Below, in pieces: positions 63,915-64,000 of a DNA stretch of 64,000 nucleotides. How positions within the stretch are numbered: the stretch's first letter is position 1; each line of letters begins with the position of its first letter. Below the pieces are notes generated by a model. The model was not told the DNA's origin. It searched no databases and was given only the letters and a program-made list of their open reading frames with translations. The position numbers and the translations under genes were made by a program. This DNA comes from Geothermobacter ehrlichii (GTDB taxonomy: Bacteria; Desulfobacterota; Desulfuromonadia; Desulfuromonadales; Geothermobacteraceae), in the NCBI RefSeq assembly GCF_008124615.1, contig NZ_VNIB01000014.1, positions 1 to 64,000 of the forward strand, read 5' to 3'.

Positions 63915-64000
63915 GGGTCTCTCCTTCGCCAATGAAGCCAATTATGGACAACGAAAAAAGAATTGCAAAGATTTTTCGCCGGGTCAAAAAAGAATTTGCC

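Noticed and set aside
63915-64000. Glycine riboswitch upstream of gcvT
   Set aside because: Only 86 bp of leader are in the window; no conserved riboswitch core is visible in them.

Overview
The window reads as a 64-kb piece of a GC-rich Desulfuromonadia/Geobacter-type chromosome (Desulfobacterota). Pointers are two five-haem c-type cytochromes, a Rieske/cytochrome b operon ending in a multihaem cytochrome instead of cytochrome c1, DUF4388 and MJ0042/DUF3426 proteins, AckA/Pta and a two-subunit glycine decarboxylase. The lineage is inferred from gene content only; no rRNA or complete marker gene is present apart from the first codons of EF-Tu.

Left chromosomal flank (1-9.1 kb). Almost everything is on the minus strand: the tRNA-Thr(TGT)-Tyr-Gly-Thr(GGT)-tuf cluster with a clear promoter, then rlmB, pyrF, a DUF4388 protein and proS in a tightly packed group, manB/cpsG, and an NHL-repeat lipoprotein overlapping a pentahaem cytochrome gene.

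Genomic island (9.11-48.60 kb). The island lies in a tRNA-Arg(CCG) gene. The intact tRNA is at 48549-48625, with a tyrosine integrase, an excisionase-like HTH protein and an Xre-type regulator beside it. A displaced copy of the tRNA 3' half, still followed by a strong terminator, is at 9113-9158. Cargo from left to right: a YdjM-like membrane protein; a YceK-like lipoprotein; a tyrosine recombinase whose 3' end and downstream region are duplicated 3.6 kb away; between the two copies, small AT-rich genes with integron attC-like sites but no integron integrase; a YaaC-like protein; a 1792-residue protein with one complete and two degenerate tyrosine-recombinase domains; an orphan gene; an IS3 remnant; a 47-bp tandem-repeat array with a leader; a dead umuD copy; a 1195-residue PIN-nuclease/helical protein; umuDC; a second leader with two repeats; an uncharacterised minus-strand cluster (WYL regulator, small protein, metallophosphatase, unknown protein, zinc ribbon, P-loop ATPase); a complete type I restriction-modification operon with a YgjP-like peptidase; a possible PD-(D/E)XK protein; an orphan Xre/ParS-type antitoxin; and an OB/HD protein. 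No conjugation genes were recognised. The content is that of a defence and recombination island.

Right chromosomal flank (48.6-64 kb). This carries a metallo-beta-lactamase-fold protein with altered metal ligands, the Rieske-cytochrome b-pentahaem cytochrome operon, a DUF1573 protein, hpt, a DUF3426 protein, a 2[4Fe-4S] ferredoxin, ackA, a TonB-like protein, pta, and the gcvT-gcvH-gcvPA-gcvPB glycine cleavage operon.

The candidates most likely to be undescribed are the three-domain recombinase, the PIN/helical protein set between two umuD copies, the leader-plus-47-bp-repeat arrays, and the WYL-to-ATPase cluster. Functions given for these are inferences.
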